Shown piece after piece: positions 1-6,950 of a DNA stretch of 15,013 nt. The notes under the pieces were generated by a model that was given only the letters and a program-made list of their open reading frames with translations, was not told the origin of the DNA and searched no databases. A program made the position numbers and the translations under genes. The stretch's first letter is position 1. Each line of letters begins with the position of its first letter. Source of the stretch: RGDT01 sp964630925 (lineage in GTDB: Bacteria > Planctomycetota > Planctomycetia > Gemmatales > Gemmataceae); NCBI GenBank assembly GCA_964630925.1, contig CAZVZK010000207.1, forward strand, positions 1-15,013, read 5' to 3'.

Positions 1-543
1 ACACGCACCAGGGTAATTCACCTGTCAAGTGACGTGATCGGCGGGCCGGGTACCTTCGGCAACCCCACCACGATACGAGACGCCTACGGGCGGGAGTTTC
101 GGGAGGTGGTGGCACCTACCGCCTTCGCCCGGTCACTGACAGAACAGCCGGACATCCGGCTTCTACGGGATCACAACCCGTCCGCCATCCTGGGGAGAAC
201 CAAGGCGGGAACGCTCAGGGTGGGCACCGACGCTTACGGGCTCTGGTTTGAAGCCGATCTACCCGACACCCAGGAAGCACGGGACTTGGTGGAGAGTCTG
301 AACCGTGGTGATCTTGACGCATGCTCGTTCGGGTTCACTGTCAAGGATGACAGTTGGAGCGAGGCGGAAGGGATGCCGCTTCGTTCGCTCAACGACGTTC
401 AGCTTTACGAGGTGAGTATCGTAGCGTTCCCCGCGTACAGCGAGGGCACCTCGGTTGACCTAAGATGCATCAACATTGCCACGCCAAAGAAGGTGTACAA
501 CTCTCGGCAGAAAGCCGCTTTGAAATTGAGGGGTGCCAACTAA
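1..543 (+). CDS. HK97-family prohead protease (5' end missing)
   Basis: This is a capsid maturation protease of the S78/U35 type, which cuts scaffold residues from the capsid precursor inside the prohead. The frame is open from base 1 and homology-like sequence (GGPGTFGNPTT, REVVAPTAF) starts near the window edge, so the gene begins upstream and the GTG at 34 is probably not the real start. The likely catalytic His is in RDHNPSAILG (codon 172-174) and the likely Ser in ACSFGFTV (codon 325-327), followed by YEVSIVAFPAY, typical of the family. Its place directly before the capsid gene is the standard HK97-like order. The C-terminal tail is basic. The N-terminal strand is not visible. Confidence 0.9.
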   Translation, partial: TRTRVIHLSSDVIGGPGTFGNPTTIRDAYGREFREVVAPTAFARSLTEQPDIRLLRDHNPSAILGRTKAGTLRVGTDAYGLWFEADLPDTQEARDLVESLNRGDLDACSFGFTVKDDSWSEAEGMPLRSLNDVQLYEVSIVAFPAYSEGTSVDLRCINIATPKKVYNSRQKAALKLRGAN

Positions 544-546
544 ATA

Positions 547-576
547 CCTGCATCGTGATATCACACACAATGCAGG
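547..576 (+). promoter_or_regulatory. Hairpin overlapping the capsid ribosome binding site
   Basis: Between protease and capsid genes, CCTGCAT (547-553) is the perfect reverse complement of ATGCAGG (570-576). The loop contains a second perfect palindrome, GTGATATCAC (555-564). The capsid Shine-Dalgarno GCAGGAG (572-578) lies in the 3' arm, so folding would hide it. The pairing is seen; a role in translational control of capsid synthesis, or as a protein-binding operator, is inference. Confidence 0.45.
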
Positions 577-582
577 AGTCAT

Positions 583-1845
583 ATGAGCAATGTTGTTGAA
601 CTAAAGGAGCAAAGGGCAAAGGTGATCGAAGGCGCACGCCTCATCATCGAGAGCGCCGAAGGGCGGGACTTGAGCGAGGACGAGCAGGCTTCCTTTGATG
701 CCTTGATGGGGCAGGCGGACGAGCTAGAAGCCCAGGCGGAAACCGCAGAGCGCAAGATGCGGCTACAGACTGCCAACGAGGGGTTGAAGCTGTCCACCCG
801 CAAGGTTCCGGCTCAGGCGAAGACGCCAGCGGGCAAGGAAGATCGGGAGTTGCTCCCGTCGGTTATCCGGGCTTGGGCAACCTGGGGTTGCCGTGGCTCG
901 GCACCGGCGACACCGGACGTTATGAGGGCGGCGGATCGCCTGGGAGTCACGCTCGGCTCTAACCAGATGACATTCCCGCTCACCACCCGTACCCAGACGA
1001 AGGGCACCACCACGGCGGGCGGTTACACCGTCCCCCAGGACTTCGGGGACAAGATCGTTGAGCATCTGCTCTACTTCTGCCCAATCCGCGATTACTGTAC
1101 GGTCATCAAGACCGCCAACGGGCAGGCATTGCCATACCCGACCAACGACGACAGCGGCAACGTCGCTGCGATCACGGCGGAAGCCGGCACCCTGAGCGAG
1201 ACGGATACCGTCTTCGGGCAGAAGAGCCTAGGTGCTTGGAACTACAAGACGATGATTCGTCTGTCCTTGGAGTTGATGCAAGACAGCGCATTCAACCTGG
1301 AAGACTACCTCGCCCGTCAAATCGGCATCCGGGTAGGACGCGCACAAGAGGCGCACTTCGTCACCGGCGACGGCAGCAGCAAGCCAACCGGCTTGGTGTA
1401 CTCCGCAACCAACGCGGTCAGCAACTGGACAACCACCTATGCCAACCTCGTAAGCCTGTTCTACTCCGTGGATAAGGCGTACCGTCAGAACGGCAAATGG
1501 TTCATGTCTGACACCCTGGCAGCGGCTATCCGTGGCTTGCTTGATGACAACCTCCGTCCACTTATCAACATCACCAATGGGTTTGAGGATGGCGAGATGG
1601 AAACGCTGTTCGGCAAGCAGATTGTGATTTCTAACAGCATGGATAGCTCGGGCTCGTCCAAGAAGGTCATTGCCTTCGGTGATCCAACGGACTTCGTCAT
1701 CCGTGACATTGGCGAGGTTCAGCTTGTGAAGTCTGAACACCGTTACTTTGAGTTGGGGCTCGTTGCCTTCCAAGCTTACTTGAGGAGCGATTCCAACTGG
1801 TTCGGTCCTACCCGTGCGCTCAAGTGCGGCACGACCGCAGCCTAA
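583..1845 (+). CDS. HK97-type major capsid protein
   Basis: This 420-residue protein forms the icosahedral shell. The N-terminal ~75 residues are charged and predicted helical (LKEQRAKVIEGARLIIE, then DELEAQAETAERKMR), matching the scaffold-like delta domain that the upstream protease removes. The mature fold begins in the region of TTTAGGYTVPQDFG. Other family-typical segments are the E-loop region around AEAGTLSETD, LSLELMQDSAFNLEDYL, GDGSSKPTGL and IVISNSMDSS near the C-terminal half. Length is normal for the family. The ATG is preceded by GCAGGAG at a good distance, placed in a hairpin. The exact cleavage site cannot be read from sequence alone. Confidence 0.95.
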   Translation: MSNVVELKEQRAKVIEGARLIIESAEGRDLSEDEQASFDALMGQADELEAQAETAERKMRLQTANEGLKLSTRKVPAQAKTPAGKEDRELLPSVIRAWATWGCRGSAPATPDVMRAADRLGVTLGSNQMTFPLTTRTQTKGTTTAGGYTVPQDFGDKIVEHLLYFCPIRDYCTVIKTANGQALPYPTNDDSGNVAAITAEAGTLSETDTVFGQKSLGAWNYKTMIRLSLELMQDSAFNLEDYLARQIGIRVGRAQEAHFVTGDGSSKPTGLVYSATNAVSNWTTTYANLVSLFYSVDKAYRQNGKWFMSDTLAAAIRGLLDDNLRPLINITNGFEDGEMETLFGKQIVISNSMDSSGSSKKVIAFGDPTDFVIRDIGEVQLVKSEHRYFELGLVAFQAYLRSDSNWFGPTRALKCGTTAA

Positions 1846-1858
1846 TAGGAGGTGACGC

Positions 1859-2059
1859 ATGGCAACAATCAACGTGAAGAACAACCGGGATGAGACGCTC
1901 ACGGGTGACATCACCGTAACAGGTGATTTGATCCTGAGCGGACATCTTCGCCCGGTGACGACGACGGGCGCAACGCCTAGCACTGGCACCGTGGCTCACG
2001 TCCCGGTTTACAACTCAAGCGATGTCCTGTTGGGTTACATCAAGATATTCGCACCGTAA
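1859..2059 (+). CDS. Small beta-rich protein, possible head decoration or fibre protein
   Basis: A 66-residue protein starts 13 bases after the capsid stop, with a strong Shine-Dalgarno (GGAGG) before its ATG. The sequence alternates short hydrophobic strands (LTGDITVTGDLILSGHL), a pattern common in beta-helical or fibre proteins. It ends with VPVYNSSDVLLGYIKIF, a motif I associate with phage fibre-like proteins. It lacks a signal peptide or membrane segment. Position right after the capsid gene and before a terminator suggests a virion accessory such as a decoration or head-fibre protein made in amounts similar to capsid. I do not recognise a named family; function is inference. Confidence 0.7.
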   Translation: MATINVKNNRDETLTGDITVTGDLILSGHLRPVTTTGATPSTGTVAHVPVYNSSDVLLGYIKIFAP

Positions 2060-2101
2060 ACGGCTGCACCTCCTAGAGGGTCTTTCGCTTCATCGCAGCC
2101 G

Positions 2102-2140
2102 ATCCCCGCGAACCTCGTTGGTTCGCGGGGATTTCTTTTT
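2102..2140 (+). terminator. Intrinsic terminator closing the head module
   Basis: A perfect 13-bp inverted repeat, ATCCCCGCGAACC (2102-2114) and GGTTCGCGGGGAT (2120-2132), has a 5-base loop (TCGTT) and is followed by a T-rich tract (TTTCTTTTT, 2132-2140). This is a textbook rho-independent terminator on the + strand. It separates protease, capsid and the 66-residue gene from the connector gene, so the connector must be transcribed by read-through or from a promoter within 2141-2162. Confidence 0.93.
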
Positions 2141-2150
2141 GGTACGTCCA

Positions 2151-2165
2151 CTAAATACCAGCATG
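2151..2165 (+). promoter_or_regulatory. 15-base start context CTAAATACCAGCATG of the connector gene
   Basis: No Shine-Dalgarno precedes the connector ATG (2163). Instead the start is the end of CTAAATACCAGCATG. Thirteen of these 15 bases recur at 540-554 before the capsid gene (CTAAATACCTGCATC), and related versions end at the ATG of three other genes (3504-3518, 7790-7804, 10483-10497). It could be a promoter element giving a leaderless or very short leader, or a non-SD initiation context. The similarity is seen; the role is inference. Confidence 0.4.
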
Positions 2166-2801
2166 TATGGACTTGAACTAATCACCGCCCCAGCGTCAGA
2201 ACCCGTCACCGCAGCGGAGTTGAAAGCACACCTCCGCTTGAACACCACGGACGAAGACGCCTTGTTGTCCCACTTCATCAGTGCGGCACGTCAACTCTTT
2301 GAGACACTCACCGACCGTGCGGTGATCACGTCCACTTGGAGCCTACACCTTGACGCATTCCCAAGGGTGCTGCGATTGCCCCGCGCACCACTCCAGAGCG
2401 TTACATGGGTGAGGTATTACGATCAGAGCGACACCCAGGTTACATGGGATGCCGCCAACTACAGCGTTGACACCAAGCGGGAGCCGGGGCGAGTTGTCCC
2501 CAAGGTGTGGTTCCCAGACTGGCGTATCTTCCCGGTCTATCCCCCGCTGTCCTACAAGGTGTCACCCAAGATTGAGGTTCGCTTCGTCGCCGGGTGGAGT
2601 AGCGTTCCCGCCCTCGTCAAGCAAGCAATCCTCCTCTTGGCTGCTCACTACTTCCAGCGGAGGGATTCGCACGTTGAAGGCAAGCTAGACGAGGTGCCGC
2701 TGGGCTTCATGTCCATCGTGAACCAATACAAGCTCGGCTGGATATCCAACATGAATCCGCCGATGTACTCCCCCAACTCTTACGGATACGGTGTCGAATG
2801 A
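2163..2801 (+). CDS. Head-tail connector, HK97 gp6-like
   Basis: A 212-residue protein of the phage connector (gp6/phiE125 gp8-like) type forms the ring under the portal. The start ITAPASEPVTAAELKAHLRL, then TDEDALLSHFISAARQLFE, is the characteristic N-terminal helical pair. The middle has the strand-rich segment PRAPLQSVTWVRYYD and YSVDTKREPGRV, and the end has the helix ALVKQAILLLAAHYFQRRD. The frame is open back to 2022, but those codons overlap the previous gene and the terminator. The ATG at 2163 starts where homology begins, so I chose it despite no Shine-Dalgarno. Its last bases overlap the next gene as ATGA. Confidence 0.88.
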   Translation: MYGLELITAPASEPVTAAELKAHLRLNTTDEDALLSHFISAARQLFETLTDRAVITSTWSLHLDAFPRVLRLPRAPLQSVTWVRYYDQSDTQVTWDAANYSVDTKREPGRVVPKVWFPDWRIFPVYPPLSYKVSPKIEVRFVAGWSSVPALVKQAILLLAAHYFQRRDSHVEGKLDEVPLGFMSIVNQYKLGWISNMNPPMYSPNSYGYGVE

Positions 2802-3121
2802 ACAGCGGGAAATACAACCGTCCCATCACTTGGTTGCAGCGATCCACCAGCAAGGACTCGCTCGGGCAGGACAAAGAGACGTTCGCCAGCAACGGCACGC
2901 TCTGGGGCTCCATTGAAGAGATGTCAGCCACAAGGCAACTCGCCTTCGGCATGCTCAACTCTCAGGCAACAATGGTCATCAAGTTGCGGCAATACCCGGC
3001 GGTGAGCCCTAATGATCGGCTCAGGGAGAAGCGCCACAATCAGCTATTGATCATCGACGGCATCAGCCACGGTGAGAATGAAACGGTGATCTACTGTCAC
3101 AAGATCGCGGAGGTAAGTTGA
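2798..3121 (+). CDS. Head-tail adaptor (SPP1 gp16 / Phage_H_T_join-like)
   Basis: This 107-residue protein starts at an ATGA overlap with the connector stop, which suggests translational coupling because no clear Shine-Dalgarno is present. The pattern is that of head-closure proteins of the SPP1 gp16 family: an early ITWLQRSTSKDSLGQ strand, a central LWGSIEEMSATRQLAFG segment, then strands ending in LLIIDGISHGENETVIYC. Length fits the family. Its role would be to seal the connector and give the docking face for the tail. Position between connector and gp10-like gene is the usual one. Confidence 0.85.
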   Translation: MNSGKYNRPITWLQRSTSKDSLGQDKETFASNGTLWGSIEEMSATRQLAFGMLNSQATMVIKLRQYPAVSPNDRLREKRHNQLLIIDGISHGENETVIYCHKIAEVS

Positions 3122-3507
3122 AGACCGATTTCAGCAAGTTGCACCAACTCAAGGACTCGTTGCAGAAGAAGATTCTAAAGAAGGCGGTTCGTGCCGGGTG
3201 CAAACAGGTGATAGCCGCTGTACGCTCTAGCGCCCCCCAGGACAGCGGAGCCCTTCGCCAGAGCATCAGCAGCAAGGTTGATGCCGTGAAGGGCACTACG
3301 CACGTCTACGGTGTCGTGGGACCGCGTAGCAAGTGGACGAAGAAGGTAGGTGGGAGCGTCAAGAAGCCATCGAGGTACGCCCACTTCATCGAGGAAGGAA
3401 GGTTCCGCCGTCCGTTCCTCGTTCCGGCTTGGCAGAGCAGCGGCAAATCCGCACTGGACACCATGCAACAGGTGATAGCCAGCGGAATTGATGAGGTTCT
3501 CAGCTAA
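3118..3507 (+). CDS. HK97 gp10-like minor tail/neck protein
   Basis: This is a 129-residue basic protein. The start is a TTG overlapping the previous stop (TTGA) with a strong GGAGG 4-8 bases upstream, so TTG is well supported. Features typical of the HK97 gp10 family are a helical lysine-rich N-terminus, the segment RSSAPQDSGALRQSISSKV, the strand THVYGVVGPRS, and the motif YAHFIEEGRFRRPFLVPA, which contains the usual H-x-x-E-x-G. It acts at the neck or tail-terminator position during joining of head and tail. The gene's final TAA lies in the start-context repeat of the next gene. Confidence 0.87.
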   Translation: MKTDFSKLHQLKDSLQKKILKKAVRAGCKQVIAAVRSSAPQDSGALRQSISSKVDAVKGTTHVYGVVGPRSKWTKKVGGSVKKPSRYAHFIEEGRFRRPFLVPAWQSSGKSALDTMQQVIASGIDEVLS

Positions 3508-3518
3508 CTACTTGCATG
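3504..3518 (+). promoter_or_regulatory. 15-base start context CTAACTACTTGCATG of the tail completion gene
   Basis: The ATG at 3516 has no Shine-Dalgarno. The 15 bases ending at it resemble the contexts of the connector gene (CTAAATACCAGCATG), the tail fibre gene (CTAACTAGGGGTATG) and the methyltransferase gene (CTTACTTAATGCATG) at the same spacing. Part of the similarity comes from the TAA stop of the preceding gene. Confidence 0.35.
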
Positions 3519-3890
3519 GAAAGCACAATCTATGCGAAGTTGAGCGGTGATTCAGGCATCACGGCTCTTGTATCAACCCGGATCTACCCCGTGGAGCCAT
3601 CAAACGATACCCAACTGCCCTACATCGTCTACACCCGTGGCGGAACTGAGGACTTCCTCAACCTGAGCGGCAATCCCAGCGTCAGGAAGCTTGATTTCAT
3701 TATCGACTATTGGGCAATCAACCTCGATACATGCCTTGCGATTGGTGATGCCGTCTACAGTTGCCTTCAAGGGTGGCGTAGCGGCAACGTCCAAGGCACA
3801 TTCAGGCAATCGCAAGTGGCGGTTGAGGAGCAATTCGGGGAGGGCACGGCGTTTCACGGCAACGCAACGTATGCAATTTACACCTCTTGA
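3516..3890 (+). CDS. Tail completion / terminator protein (DUF3168, gp17-like)
   Basis: A 124-residue protein of the DUF3168 type caps the tail tube at the head-proximal end. Family features are the opening ESTIYAKLSGDSGITALVSTRIYP, in which a short helix is followed by G-x-x-x-L-V-x-x-R-I-Y-P, then LPYIVYTR, and the later strand KLDFIIDYWAINLDTC followed by a helix and a long beta hairpin. It lies between the gp10-like gene and the major tail gene, the usual position. The ATG has no Shine-Dalgarno and begins 8 bases after the previous stop. Confidence 0.85.
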   Translation: MESTIYAKLSGDSGITALVSTRIYPVEPSNDTQLPYIVYTRGGTEDFLNLSGNPSVRKLDFIIDYWAINLDTCLAIGDAVYSCLQGWRSGNVQGTFRQSQVAVEEQFGEGTAFHGNATYAIYTS

Positions 3891-3896
3891 TGGATA

Positions 3897-3915
3897 CATA
3901 GGGTTATCACCTATG
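3897..3915 (+). promoter_or_regulatory. Short inverted repeat before the major tail gene
   Basis: CATAGG (3897-3902) and CCTATG (3910-3915) pair across the 7-base loop GTTATCA in the 38-base gap before the major tail gene, just upstream of its GGGG Shine-Dalgarno. It could be a small operator or mRNA hairpin. There is no T tract, so it is not an obvious terminator. Confidence 0.25.
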
Positions 3916-3928
3916 ATCAAGGGGAACA

Positions 3929-4339
3929 ATGGCAGATATCATCGGATACAACACAGCAGTCAGCGTGAATGACGGGGCGAGCGCGGCATACGTTGCTTGG
4001 GATCACGTTACGAGCATCACGCCTCCGCAACCGGAGGTTGGGGCAATCGAATCAACCTATCTCGCATCATCGGGACGCAACAAGGAGTATCTCCCTGGCT
4101 TGCGTGAGCCGGGGGAGTTTACTTTCACTTGCAGATACAGCCCGACGAGCCTAGATCGCGCCTACGATCTTTCTTACACGTCCTGGGGCTGGAAAGTCAC
4201 CTACCCCGATAGCTCCTACCACGGCTTCAGCGGCTTCGTCACCAAGGTAGAAGTGCCCAGCATCGAGCCTGAGAAGGTTGTTGACTTCACGGTAACCGTG
4301 AAGGTGACCGGCGCGGTGTCCTACAGCGGGGGGAGCTAA
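3929..4339 (+). CDS. Major tail (tube) protein
   Basis: This 136-residue protein polymerises into the tail tube. It begins after AAGGGG with good spacing. The layout is that of siphovirus tube proteins of the lambda gpV/HK97 kind: an N-terminal beta hairpin (TAVSVNDGASAAYVAW), then the segment TYLASSGRNKEYLPGLREPG, in which LPGL-x-x-PG-x-FTFTC is a typical feature, and a C-terminal strand pair with GFSGFVTKVEVPSIEPEKVVDF and VTVKVTGAV. There is no Ig-like extra domain. Place directly before the chaperone genes confirms it. Confidence is high from order and motif together. Confidence 0.88.
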   Translation: MADIIGYNTAVSVNDGASAAYVAWDHVTSITPPQPEVGAIESTYLASSGRNKEYLPGLREPGEFTFTCRYSPTSLDRAYDLSYTSWGWKVTYPDSSYHGFSGFVTKVEVPSIEPEKVVDFTVTVKVTGAVSYSGGS

Positions 4340-4342
4340 TCC

Positions 4343-4669
4343 ATGAACCTACGAGACAAGATCCTAGCGGCTCAGGATGCACCCTTGGTGCCGCTGGAAG
4401 TCCCCGAATGGGGATGCACCGTCCACTTGAAGCCCTTCAACGGCTACGAGCGTAGACGGTTCGTCAAGAACGCCCACACCGGGAACGTCCTGTATGGCGA
4501 GGTGATGCGGCAAACCCTTTGCGACGAACACGGACACCCGCTGTTCACCGCCGACGACGTTGATGCTCTGGAGAAGAAGAGCGGCAAGGTTCTGGACCGG
4601 GTGGGCGGTGTCATCATGAGGCTTAACGGCATCGGCGTTGATGCTGTGGACGAAGCAAAAAACGACTAA
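4343..4669 (+). CDS. Tail assembly chaperone, frame-0 product (gpG-like)
   Basis: This 108-residue protein starts 3 bases after the major tail gene, with GGGGGAG upstream. It would bind the tape measure protein during tail assembly and is not in the virion. The sequence has an acidic, helical C-terminal part (ADDVDALEKKSGKVLDRV) and an early VPEWGCTVHLKPFNGYERR segment typical of these chaperones. Its frame ends in GCA AAA AAC GAC TAA, so the A AAA AAC slippery heptamer stands two codons before the stop. Both the short product and a frameshifted long product are expected, as for lambda G and G-T. Confidence 0.85.
   Translation: MNLRDKILAAQDAPLVPLEVPEWGCTVHLKPFNGYERRRFVKNAHTGNVLYGEVMRQTLCDEHGHPLFTADDVDALEKKSGKVLDRVGGVIMRLNGIGVDAVDEAKND
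4657..4663 (+). promoter_or_regulatory. -1 programmed ribosomal frameshift site A AAA AAC
   Basis: The heptamer A AAA AAC is in exactly the phase needed for tandem -1 slippage (codons GCA AAA AAC). After slipping, the next codon begins at the C of 4663 and the frame is open to 4968. Possible weak stimulatory pairing follows at 4681-4703 (GAGCGG with CCGCTT). The heptamer is one of the most efficient known bacterial slip sites. The continuing frame carries a recognisable T-like domain, which makes this a confident call. Confidence 0.9.
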
Positions 4670-4968
4670 GGGGCGATCCTGAGCGGCGGTTCTACTTCCG
4701 CTTGGCGCTCGCCCTCGGATGCACGGTCAAGGAGCTACTCCACCGGCTTGACGGTGCGGAACTGGTGGAGTGGATGGCTTACGATCAGTTGGAGCCCTTC
4801 GGGGAAGATCGTGCGGACATCCGCGCGGCAATCGTGGCGTCCACCGTCGCCAACTGCCACGGCAACAAGACAAGGCTACGGGACTTCCTCCCCAGGTGGG
4901 AGAAGCCGGCTCCCCTCAGTTGGGAACAGGTACGGGCAGGGTTCAACGCATTCGTGAAGAAGGGGTGA
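4663..4968 (+). CDS. Tail assembly chaperone, -1 frameshift extension (T-like)
   Basis: This is the second half of the tail chaperone, read only after a -1 shift from the gene starting at 4343; the fusion would be 208 residues. It opens RLRGDPERRFYFRLALALG and continues LHRLDGAELVEWMAYDQLEPFGEDRAD, a segment very typical of phage T-like chaperones (AELxEWMAYxQLEPFGEERAD). Starting independently at TTG 4702 would remove the leading ERRFYFRLA helix and there is no Shine-Dalgarno, so the fusion is the better reading. The stop is followed after one base by the tape measure ATG. Confidence 0.88.
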   Translation, partial: RLRGDPERRFYFRLALALGCTVKELLHRLDGAELVEWMAYDQLEPFGEDRADIRAAIVASTVANCHGNKTRLRDFLPRWEKPAPLSWEQVRAGFNAFVKKG

Positions 4969-4969
4969 G

Positions 4970-6937
4970 ATGGCAGGAACAATCGCTAGCGCGTCACTGA
5001 TGCTCACCACCGACAGCGGCGGCTTGAACAAGGGCTTGGATGCCGCCACCAAGAAGGTTACTTCCTGGGGCAAGAAGACTGAGGAAGACAACAAGAAGAC
5101 CGGCAAGGAGAGCGGCAAGAAGCTGGGCAAGGGCATGGGCGAAGCCCTTGAAGACGAGGGCAAGAAGGGCAAGGGCAAGACCGGCAAGGAGGGCTGGGGG
5201 TCTATGATCATGTCCGGTCTAACCTCCGTCGTCTCTGCCATCCCTGGCATCGTCGGCGCGGTGATCGGAGGTGCCGTAGCCATCGGCTCGGCTTTCTCCT
5301 CCATCAGCGAAGGCATGCTCAAGACGACGAAGGCGGCACGGGAATTGGGCGTTGGCTTGCTCGGCTTCTCCGCACTTGAAGCCGCTGCCAAGGTGACGGG
5401 AGTTGCCACGGAAGACCTACAAGGGGCGGTTCAGGCGCTCCAAGGCAACTTGGAGATGGCGGACGGTCCCGCTCAGAAGTTGTTCGGGCAGTTGGGGCTT
5501 GATGTCCAGAAGCTGCGGGACATGCCCGTTGACGAAGCCACGGCTACCATTGCCGACGCTCTCCAGAAGATCCAAGACCCCGGCGAGCGAGCGAGGTTGA
5601 GCCTTGCCGTCTTCGGGGAGAAGGCGTTGGCGATCACCCCTCTTCTGAACAAGGGTGGTGCGGAGATTCGCAGGATGGCGGATGCCGCCAAGGCGAGCGG
5701 TGAAGCCTTTGACGAGATGGACGCTGCCAAGGTGACGGCGGCAAGTGAGGCGATGGCGAAGCTGTCCGGCATCTGGTCGGGCTTCTGCAACTGGCTGGCG
5801 ATCAGCGTAGCCGGGTTGGTGGAGTGGGGGGCTACCGCCCTCAGTTCCATAGGCTCGGCATGCCAGAGCATCGGCAGTTGGTTCGCGGACTTGGGTTCGA
5901 CAATCTCCACCTGGGGGGCGTCCACCTGGGACAGCATCGTTGAGGCTACCGGCACCGTCTGGGAGGAAGTGCAGCCCTATTGGGATGCCTTCCTTGAGTA
6001 CGTCTCGCCAGTCTGGGACACCATCTGTGAGTATGCCGTATCCGCCTGGGACACCATCAGCACGGCGAGTATCGACGCGCTAGAAGGCATGGGCGTTGAC
6101 ACCAAGGCTTGGGGCGAGACTATCGGCGGGTGGATCGACACCGTGAAAGGTTGGTTCTCCGGGCTGTGGGATTACGTCTCGTCTATGTGGGATTGGATAT
6201 TCGGGAAGAAGAAGGGCGGTGATGCCCTCGTTGAGAACGCCAAGCAGATTGCCGACATGGCGGCGGGCGCGACCGGGGCGGGCGGAAGCAGCGGCTCCAG
6301 CGGTTCGGGCTTGTCACTGGCGGCAGCCGGTGAGCGTGACGCACGCAACTACGGGCGCGGCTTCCAGCGTGGGCTTACGAGGGTGTCCGCCGAAGTGTTG
6401 AAGGGCATGAACGATCTTGAGAAGGAGCTAACTAAGGCGATGGCGACGGTTGGCATGACCGGAGCCGAAGGCAAGATATGGGAGTTTGGTCAGAAGGGCG
6501 CTTCAAAGGAACAACTGGCGAAGCTGAAGGACATGGCGCAAGCCGCCAAGGAAGTTGATGCCGGTTGGTCCGTCATCGAGGTTCCCCCGCTGGAGATGTG
6601 GGAGCGTCAGTTGGCAGGACTTGACCGCATGCTAGAGAGCGGACGCATCACCTGGGAGCAATACGCTCAAGGCGTGGCGAAGGCGGGCAAGCAGATGCAA
6701 GCGGCTGCCGGTGTCGGTGAGTTGAAGACCACTGGCGCGGCATTCATGGGCTCAGGTGCGGCGATGTCCGCTCAAATCAAGGCGGAACTACAAGACCGCA
6801 TCCAGAACGATCCCGCCGCAGAGATGCGGAGGGCTCAGAAGGAGCTAGCCGAAGTGCAGAAGCGGCAACTGAGGGTTGCGGAGCAGATGCTAGCAGAGAT
6901 GCAGCGGCAGAACGAAGAGGAGTGGGCAGAAATCTAA
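4970..6937 (+). CDS. Tail tape measure protein
   Basis: This 655-residue protein sets tail length and passes DNA through the membrane. It starts at ATG 4970 after GAAGGGGTGAG. Residues ~28-74 are very rich in Lys, Gly and Glu. Residues ~75-113 are a long hydrophobic stretch (VVSAIPGIVGAVIGGAVAIG) that can span a membrane. Residues ~150-235 match the usual tape-measure core, with LFGQLGLDVQKLRDMPVDEA, then ARLSLAVFGEKA and LTPLLNKGG. Residues ~270-410 are unusually Trp-rich with a repeated W-D-T-I-type pattern, and the end is coiled-coil-like. Length suggests a moderately long tail. Confidence 0.93.
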   Translation: MAGTIASASLMLTTDSGGLNKGLDAATKKVTSWGKKTEEDNKKTGKESGKKLGKGMGEALEDEGKKGKGKTGKEGWGSMIMSGLTSVVSAIPGIVGAVIGGAVAIGSAFSSISEGMLKTTKAARELGVGLLGFSALEAAAKVTGVATEDLQGAVQALQGNLEMADGPAQKLFGQLGLDVQKLRDMPVDEATATIADALQKIQDPGERARLSLAVFGEKALAITPLLNKGGAEIRRMADAAKASGEAFDEMDAAKVTAASEAMAKLSGIWSGFCNWLAISVAGLVEWGATALSSIGSACQSIGSWFADLGSTISTWGASTWDSIVEATGTVWEEVQPYWDAFLEYVSPVWDTICEYAVSAWDTISTASIDALEGMGVDTKAWGETIGGWIDTVKGWFSGLWDYVSSMWDWIFGKKKGGDALVENAKQIADMAAGATGAGGSSGSSGSGLSLAAAGERDARNYGRGFQRGLTRVSAEVLKGMNDLEKELTKAMATVGMTGAEGKIWEFGQKGASKEQLAKLKDMAQAAKEVDAGWSVIEVPPLEMWERQLAGLDRMLESGRITWEQYAQGVAKAGKQMQAAAGVGELKTTGAAFMGSGAAMSAQIKAELQDRIQNDPAAEMRRAQKELAEVQKRQLRVAEQMLAEMQRQNEEEWAEI

Positions 6938-6950
6938 GTCATGGGGGAAC

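Noticed and set aside
1228..1989. 253-codon open frame antisense to the capsid gene
   Set aside because: It lies fully over the strongly supported capsid gene, has no recognisable motifs or ribosome binding site, and looks like a mirror of its codon bias.
4702..4968. Separate gene starting at TTG 4702
   Set aside because: No ribosome binding site, and the conserved residues before it (ERRFYFRLA) are in frame from the slip site, so it is the frameshift extension instead.
4876..5409. 177-codon antisense frame with a hydrophobic Leu/Pro-rich segment resembling a membrane protein
   Set aside because: It is the complement of the Lys/Gly-rich and hydrophobic part of the tape measure gene; no start signal and no family resemblance.
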